From Pseudoalteromonas luteoviolacea H33-S (GTDB taxonomy: Bacteria; Pseudomonadota; Gammaproteobacteria; Enterobacterales; Alteromonadaceae): DNA of 64,000 nucleotides. The notes beneath the pieces are model-generated. The model was not told where the DNA came from. It saw only the letters and a program-made list of their open reading frames with translations, and searched no databases. Below are positions 58,915 to 64,000 of the stretch, piece by piece (within the stretch, counting starts at the first letter, position 1; the number at the start of each line of letters is the position of its first letter). The position numbers and the translations under genes are program-made. The DNA is taken from the NCBI RefSeq assembly GCF_001625695.1, contig NZ_AUXY01000100.1, forward strand, positions 1 to 64,000. Direction: 5' to 3'.

Positions 58915-60441
58915 TTATTTCAGTTTGCTGTCCAGCTCTTCTATCTTAGCTTTCCAAATAGCAGGGCCTTGTGTATGCGCATTAGCACCTTCACTATCTA
59001 CTGCAACTGTTACTGGCATATCTTCTACTTCAAACTCGTAGATAGCTTCCATACCCAAGTCTTCAAACGCGACAACGCGGGACTTCTTAATTGCTTTAGC
59101 AACTAGGTATGCAGCACCACCCACAGCCATTAGATAAACAGCTTTATTTTGCTTGATTGATTCAACCGTTGCAGGGCCTCGTTCCGCCTTACCGATCATG
59201 CCAACAAGGCCTGTTTTCTCTAACATCAAGTCAGTAAACTTATCCATACGTGTTGACGTAGTTGGGCCCGCAGGACCTACAACTTCATCACCCACAGCAT
59301 CAACAGGACCAACGTAGTAAATAAACTTATTGGTGAAGTCGACACCTTCAGGTAAACCTTCTCCTGAATTGATCATTTCTTGTAGACGCTTATGAGCAGC
59401 ATCACGACCCGTTAAAATTTTACCGGATAGCAATACAGTTTCACCCATCTTCCAATCTTGGATGTCATCTTTAGTCAATGTATCTAAATTCACGCGACGT
59501 GTGTCTTCGCCCACTTCCCACGTTACTTCTGGCCAATCTTCTAGTTTTGGTGCTTTAAGATCTGCAGGACCAGACCCATCAAGCGTGAAATGGACGTGAC
59601 GAGTAGCGGCACAGTTCGGGATCATTACTACCGGCTTTGATGCAGCATGCGTAGGCGCAGTTTTGATTTTCACATCAACAACCGTTGTTAAACCACCAAG
59701 GCCTTGAGCACCAATACCGAGTTTATTTGCTCTCTCAAAGATCTCTAAACGTAACTTTTCTTCCGCAGTCTTGGCGCCACGCTCCTGAAGATCATGGATA
59801 TCCACTGGATCCATTAAAGATTCTTTCGCTAAGACTGCAGCCTTCTCTGCTGTTCCGCCAATGCCGATACCGATCATGCCTGGTGGACACCAACCAGCAC
59901 CCATCGTTGGTAATGTCTTTTCAACCCAAGCTGCCACATCATCTGATGGGTTAAGCATCGCCATCTTAGTTTTATTTTCAGAGCCGCCCCCTTTAGCAGC
60001 AATCATCACTTCAACTTCAGCACCAGGTACCAAATCTACGTGCACAACAGACGGTGTATTGTCTTTGGTATTCTTACGGCTGCCAGCAGGATCTGCAACA
60101 ATTGAAGCACGAAGTGGATTATCTGGGTTGGTGTATGCACGACGAGTACCTTCGTCTACCATTTGTTGCACAGTTAGATCTGTCTTATCCCACTTAACAT
60201 CCATACCAACTTTAACGAAACAGGTAACAATGCCTGTATCCTGACAAAGTGGGCGCTTACCTTCTGCCGACATACGTGAGTTGATTAGGATCTGTGCAAT
60301 GGCATCTTTTGCAGCCTTGCTCTGTTCATTGTTATACGCTTTTTCTAGTGCTTGAACAAAATCAAGTGGGTGGTAGAAAGAAATATATTGTAATGCATCT
60401 TCAATGCTATCAATAAAATCTTGTTGACGGATAATACTCAT
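58915..60441 (-). CDS. fumA: Fumarate hydratase, class I (4Fe-4S)
   Basis: A 508-residue iron-sulfur fumarase that interconverts fumarate and malate. N-terminal domain: LCQDTGIVTCFVKVG with the first cluster Cys; others in GWCPPGMIGIGIGG and MIPNCAATRHVHF. The C-terminal domain has GPAGPTTSTRMDKF and GKAERGP. ATG 60441 (MSIIRQQDF) is chosen because GGAAC precedes it; the frame opens seven codons earlier. A decayed piece of a related gene lies about 700 bases downstream. Confidence 0.96.
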   Translation of the reverse strand: MSIIRQQDFIDSIEDALQYISFYHPLDFVQALEKAYNNEQSKAAKDAIAQILINSRMSAEGKRPLCQDTGIVTCFVKVGMDVKWDKTDLTVQQMVDEGTRRAYTNPDNPLRASIVADPAGSRKNTKDNTPSVVHVDLVPGAEVEVMIAAKGGGSENKTKMAMLNPSDDVAAWVEKTLPTMGAGWCPPGMIGIGIGGTAEKAAVLAKESLMDPVDIHDLQERGAKTAEEKLRLEIFERANKLGIGAQGLGGLTTVVDVKIKTAPTHAASKPVVMIPNCAATRHVHFTLDGSGPADLKAPKLEDWPEVTWEVGEDTRRVNLDTLTKDDIQDWKMGETVLLSGKILTGRDAAHKRLQEMINSGEGLPEGVDFTNKFIYYVGPVDAVGDEVVGPAGPTTSTRMDKFTDLMLEKTGLVGMIGKAERGPATVESIKQNKAVYLMAVGGAAYLVAKAIKKSRVVAFEDLGMEAIYEFEVEDMPVTVAVDSEGANAHTQGPAIWKAKIEELDSKLK

Positions 60442-60676
60442 GACGGTTCCTTTAGTAACCATTAACTTTATAAATGGTGTGTTCTTAATAAGTGGAAAAA
60501 TGATGACCCTACCACTCTAATGCTAGTTAAACGCAAAATGATTTTATGCCCCCATTTTACTAAAACTATTCATTTAGTCGCTGTGGTTATGAGTTATCAC
60601 TCCTCTACTCTATAGATTCATTTCTAATTATGATAACCTCCTCGCCCGTTTCGGGCTAGTTTTCAGGGTCAAGTAA

Positions 60677-62023
60677 ATGATAAATGCACAGAATAATTGC
60701 ATTGCCGTTGACATTTCACTCTCTACAGTTGAAGTTTTCGAAAAAATTTCAACTCAAGATCACGCTATTCTTCTAGATTCCAGTGACGCTGCACACGAAA
60801 ATAGTCGCTACGACATCATTAGTTTTTCGCCAGCGCATGTATTAGAAGCCAGAAGTGGACAGGTCTTCTTAGATGGCATTGCACAAGGTAAAAGCATTTT
60901 TGAGATATTACATCAAGAATTAGAACAATTATCCCCTGAGCGCATAGAAACAGTGCCGTTTTGTGGTGGCTGGTTAGGTTACTTTGGCTATGACTTAGGG
61001 CGTTATATTGAATCATTACCGCAAAATGCAATATCAGATATCCCTTTGCCAGATACTGTTGTAGGGCTCTACATGGATGCCTTGATTTACGATAACAAAC
61101 AGCGCCAGTGGTACTATGTATCTCAACCTCATGTCGAGCGCCTAAACGACTATCTCCAGCTCATAGAAAGCGAGAATACTACCTCACACTGCTTTGAATT
61201 GCAGAGCAATTGGCAATCCAACATGACAGAACAAGAATACCAAACTAAATTTCAGCGTATTCAGGACTACCTACTCAGTGGAGATTGTTACCAAATCAAT
61301 CTCGCGCAACGCTTCAGTGCTGATTATCATGGCTCTCCATGGGCGGCTTACAAAAAATTAAGGCAGCAAAACCGAGCGCCATTCTCTGCGTTTTTCAATT
61401 TAGGAGAAGGTGCAGCGATCGTTTCGGTTTCACCAGAGCGTTTTATATCCGTGCGTCAAAAGCAAGTAGAAACTAAGCCAATTAAAGGCACCTTGCCACG
61501 ATTATCTGACAGTCATTTGGATTTAGCGCAAGCCAATAAATTACAAAATAGCAGCAAAGACCGAGCTGAAAATGTCATGATCGTAGACCTGTTACGTAAC
61601 GACCTCGGTAAGGTTGCAGAACCAGGCTCAGTGTATGTACCTAAACTATTTGAAATTGAAAGCTTTCCTGCTGTGCACCACCTAGTTAGTACCGTCACCA
61701 GTAAATTAGCCAAAGGGAAAAGTGCCGTAGATCAACTTGAAGCAGCATTTCCTGGAGGGTCAATCACTGGTGCGCCAAAAATCAGGGCAATGGAAATCAT
61801 TGAGGAGCTTGAACCTCATCGCCGAAGCGCGTACTGTGGGTCTATGGGTTATCTCAGTGCCTGTGGCGATATGGATACATCCATTACGATCCGAACACTA
61901 GTCTGTGAAAACAATAAGATACACTGTTGGGCTGGCGGCGGCATTGTCGCTGACTCTCAGGTAGATGCGGAATATCAAGAAACCTATCATAAGGTCAATA
62001 AGATTTTACCTATATTGCAATGA
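60677..62023 (+). CDS. pabB: Aminodeoxychorismate synthase component I
   Basis: A 448-residue chorismate-using enzyme of the folate pathway. The C-terminal chorismate-binding domain (about 185-445) has GDCYQINLAQRF, PERFI, ETKPIKGTLPR, ENVMIVDLLRNDLG, FPGGSITGAPKIRAMEII and YCGSMGYL. The N-terminal part has GGWLGYFGYDLGRYIE. PIKGT, with Lys in the nucleophile position, distinguishes PabB from TrpE. It overlaps the Nudix gene by four bases. Confidence 0.95.
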   Translation: MINAQNNCIAVDISLSTVEVFEKISTQDHAILLDSSDAAHENSRYDIISFSPAHVLEARSGQVFLDGIAQGKSIFEILHQELEQLSPERIETVPFCGGWLGYFGYDLGRYIESLPQNAISDIPLPDTVVGLYMDALIYDNKQRQWYYVSQPHVERLNDYLQLIESENTTSHCFELQSNWQSNMTEQEYQTKFQRIQDYLLSGDCYQINLAQRFSADYHGSPWAAYKKLRQQNRAPFSAFFNLGEGAAIVSVSPERFISVRQKQVETKPIKGTLPRLSDSHLDLAQANKLQNSSKDRAENVMIVDLLRNDLGKVAEPGSVYVPKLFEIESFPAVHHLVSTVTSKLAKGKSAVDQLEAAFPGGSITGAPKIRAMEIIEELEPHRRSAYCGSMGYLSACGDMDTSITIRTLVCENNKIHCWAGGGIVADSQVDAEYQETYHKVNKILPILQ

Positions 62024-62577
62024 AGCTTGAACATGTAATAAGCCGTTTTAGACTCGCTCACAACCCCACTCCCGACAAGACCTTGCAGGGAGTAGAAAGT
62101 GCAGTGTTAGTACCACTGATTGAAGTTAATCAATGCGCACATATTTTACTGTGTAAGCGAGATGCCAGCTTAAGATCTCATCCAAGCCAAATTTGTTTTC
62201 CTGGCGGAAAAGCTGAGCAAAGTGATCGCTCTGCTATCGACACAGCCCTTCGAGAAACCTACGAGGAAATTAGCCTGTGCAGGAAAGATATTACTGCACT
62301 TGGCCAGTTGCCAATTCACAACACCTTGAGCGGATTTCATATTACGCCTGTCGTTGGAAGAGTTCAGGAATATGCAACTTGGGCAGAAAAAAGTAGCGAA
62401 GTAGAGCGTGTATTTACTATCCCATTAACTGCGCTTATGGACCCTATTCAGTGGCAAAGCCACCCATGCAGATATCGCGGCAAGCCCATTAATATCAATG
62501 GATTCATGACTTCACATGGACTTCTATGGGGCGCCACAGCCAGTATTATCAAGAAATTCACTGACACACTTTCTTAA
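62020..62577 (+). CDS. nudL: Nudix CoA pyrophosphatase (NudL-like)
   Basis: A 185-residue Nudix hydrolase. The Nudix region reads FPGGKAEQSDRSAIDTALRE followed by TYEEISL, with the REx2EE catalytic set. LRSHPSQICFPGGK preceding it is the UPF0035 signature of CoA pyrophosphatases. Its ATG overlaps the pabB stop (ATGA), as in many gammaproteobacteria. Confidence 0.93.
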   Translation: MKLEHVISRFRLAHNPTPDKTLQGVESAVLVPLIEVNQCAHILLCKRDASLRSHPSQICFPGGKAEQSDRSAIDTALRETYEEISLCRKDITALGQLPIHNTLSGFHITPVVGRVQEYATWAEKSSEVERVFTIPLTALMDPIQWQSHPCRYRGKPININGFMTSHGLLWGATASIIKKFTDTLS

Positions 62578-62677
62578 TCTTATTACATTTGTCAATTTTC
62601 CGCTCAATAACGGGTTACTTCTGCAATAATTAACGTTATTATGTGCGCCCGTTCAGAGGCAATGATGAGTAAATTTT

Positions 62678-64000
62678 ATGATTAGTGCATTCGATATGTT
62701 CAGCATAGGTATAGGACCTTCGTCTTCTCATACTGTTGGACCAATGCGCGCTTCGCGTCTTTTTGTCAAAGATTTACAAGATAGTAAGTTGATTGATGAC
62801 GTCACTTCTGTAAAAGTCGAACTGTTTGGCTCATTGGGACAAACAGGTATTGGCCATGGTTCTGGTAAGGCAGTTATTTTGGGCCTTGCGGGTCACGATC
62901 CTGAAACGATAGATGCTGACCTTGTTCCAGAAATCCTAGAAAAAATTGAACAAGAACAAGTTATTTACCTTGATCAACAACATAAAGCCGACTTTCCAAA
63001 ACAAGGAGCGGTTGTTTTTCATCGCCGTAAAACATTACCTAAGCACTCTAACGCAATGGAAATCCAAGCATATAAGGGTGATGAGCTTGTACATAGCCAA
63101 ATTTATTATTCGATTGGCGGCGGCTTTATTGTAACCGATCAAGATTTTGAAGCCGAAAAACAAGCAGCACTTGATATCCGTGAGCAAAACCCTGCACCTT
63201 ACTTATTTGATACCGCAGAAGAGCTACTACAAATTTGTAAAGAGACCGGACTGAGCGTATCGGCACTGATGATGGCCAATGAAAAAACATTGCGCAGTGA
63301 AAAAGAAATAAAAGCAGAGCTCTTTAATATTTGGCAAGTAATGAAAGCGTGTATAGAGCGTGGTATGCGTACCGAAGGGATACTGCCCGGCGGTCTAAAG
63401 GTTAAGCGTCGAGCACCTAGCCTATACTTAAAACTTAATGTTGAAAACAGTAACGACCCACTTCGTGCTATGGATTGGGTAGACTTGTTTGCACTTGCGG
63501 TCAATGAAGAAAATGCAGCGGGCGGCCGCGTAGTTACCGCGCCAACTAACGGTGCAGCAGGGATCTTACCATCTGTGCTCATGTACTATCATACGTTTAT
63601 CAAAGAAGTAGATGAAGAGATTGCAACTAAGTACTTACTGACAGCTGCCGCCATCGGTATTCTTTACAAGAAGAATGCTTCAATATCAGGGGCTGAAGTA
63701 GGCTGCCAAGGCGAAGTCGGTGTTGCCTGCTCTATGGCTGCTGGTGCACTAACTGAGATCATGGGTGGGAATGTTGTGCACGTTGAAAATGCTGCGGAAA
63801 TTGGTATGGAGCATAACCTGGGACTAACTTGCGATCCTGTTGGTGGGTTAGTTCAAGTACCTTGTATTGAACGCAATGCCATGGGTGCAGTAAAAGCAAT
63901 CAATGCATCAAGGCTGGCATTGAGAGGTACAGGTGAGCAAAAAGTATCTCTCGATAAAGTTATCAAAACCATGTTAGATACAGGTAATGATATGAAGACC
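62678..64000 (+). CDS. sdaA: L-serine ammonia-lyase (partial at window end)
   Basis: 441 codons are present with no stop before the window edge; E. coli SdaA has 454, so only the C-terminus is missing. The start MISAFDMFSIGIGPSSSHTV is the family start. The N-terminal beta domain is followed by the catalytic domain with TAPTNGAAGILPSVLMYY-like substrate region (about 287-305) and the 4Fe-4S cysteines in EVGCQGEVGVACSMAAG and CDPVGGLVQVPCIERNA. It converts serine to pyruvate and ammonia. No clear ribosome site precedes the ATG. Confidence 0.96.
   Translation, partial: MISAFDMFSIGIGPSSSHTVGPMRASRLFVKDLQDSKLIDDVTSVKVELFGSLGQTGIGHGSGKAVILGLAGHDPETIDADLVPEILEKIEQEQVIYLDQQHKADFPKQGAVVFHRRKTLPKHSNAMEIQAYKGDELVHSQIYYSIGGGFIVTDQDFEAEKQAALDIREQNPAPYLFDTAEELLQICKETGLSVSALMMANEKTLRSEKEIKAELFNIWQVMKACIERGMRTEGILPGGLKVKRRAPSLYLKLNVENSNDPLRAMDWVDLFALAVNEENAAGGRVVTAPTNGAAGILPSVLMYYHTFIKEVDEEIATKYLLTAAAIGILYKKNASISGAEVGCQGEVGVACSMAAGALTEIMGGNVVHVENAAEIGMEHNLGLTCDPVGGLVQVPCIERNAMGAVKAINASRLALRGTGEQKVSLDKVIKTMLDTGNDMKT

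Noticed and set aside
63199..63582. 127-codon minus-strand frame inside sdaA
   Set aside because: Shadow of the conserved sdaA coding sequence on the opposite strand.

Overview
The window looks like a chromosomal segment of a marine gammaproteobacterium of the order Alteromonadales, most probably Pseudoalteromonas or a close relative. This is inferred from the low-to-moderate GC content, the family resemblance of the proteins, and gene blocks such as tol-pal, ruvABC, apt-dnaX-ybaB-recR-htpG, yeaG-yeaH-spoVR and an ExbB2-ExbD2-TonB2 operon. It is mostly core genome. No rRNA, IS element, prophage structural gene or CRISPR array was seen.

Layout. 1-391: tandem tRNA-Lys genes on the minus strand with a stringent-type promoter. 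467-5240: tolQ-tolR-tolA-tolB-pal-cpoB on the minus strand, but without ybgC; its usual place between tolQ and ruvB holds a gap with a likely small-RNA unit (5758-5970). 6060-10098: ruvB, ruvA, ruvC and aspS. 10294-13851: small enzymes (DUF72, GFA, YgjP-like and M48 peptidases) around a gap that carries a tandemly duplicated peptide gene, one copy intact and one decayed. 14040-19018: heat-shock pair hrcA-grpE with two sigma32-type promoters, then nadK, an unknown membrane-anchored protein, and recN with two LexA boxes. 19071-26536: cytochrome b561, gltD, gltB with ARG-box-like operators, and grxD. 26772-32304: sodB and the yeaG-yeaH-spoVR stress operon. 32646-34626: PAS-GGDEF cyclase paired with a REC-CheC-like regulator. 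34815-37459: exported thiol peroxidase and htpG. 37674-40079: accessory cassette (two divergent XRE regulators, two paralogous small membrane-anchored proteins, one polytopic membrane protein) inserted between htpG and recR. 40363-45299: recR, a rhomboid protease, ybaB, dnaX with a 51-bp minisatellite and an A9 slippery run, and apt. 45686-47753: an hvfABC-type operon for a modified copper-binding peptide whose precursor carries twelve EGKCG motifs. 47949-50342: dusC, a DksA-like protein and a lipoprotein. 50547-55518: six-gene TonB2-type energy-transduction operon. 55904-57664: CAT-like acyltransferase and leucine dehydrogenase. 57665-58914: long gap with a decayed fumarase fragment, a second double-glycine-type peptide gene and its promoter. 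58915-64000: class I fumarase, pabB, a Nudix CoA pyrophosphatase and a partial sdaA.

Themes that link the genes. Envelope energisation appears twice (Tol-Pal and TonB2). Amino-nitrogen metabolism is linked by an identical 18-bp operator-like sequence in front of gltBD and leucine dehydrogenase. Proteostasis genes (hrcA, grpE, htpG) each have a sigma32-like promoter. The most novel items are a family of orphan small peptides with a KK..LK.L leader ending in IAGG (11599-11739, its decayed twin, and 58687-58863), and the membrane cassette at 37674-40079.
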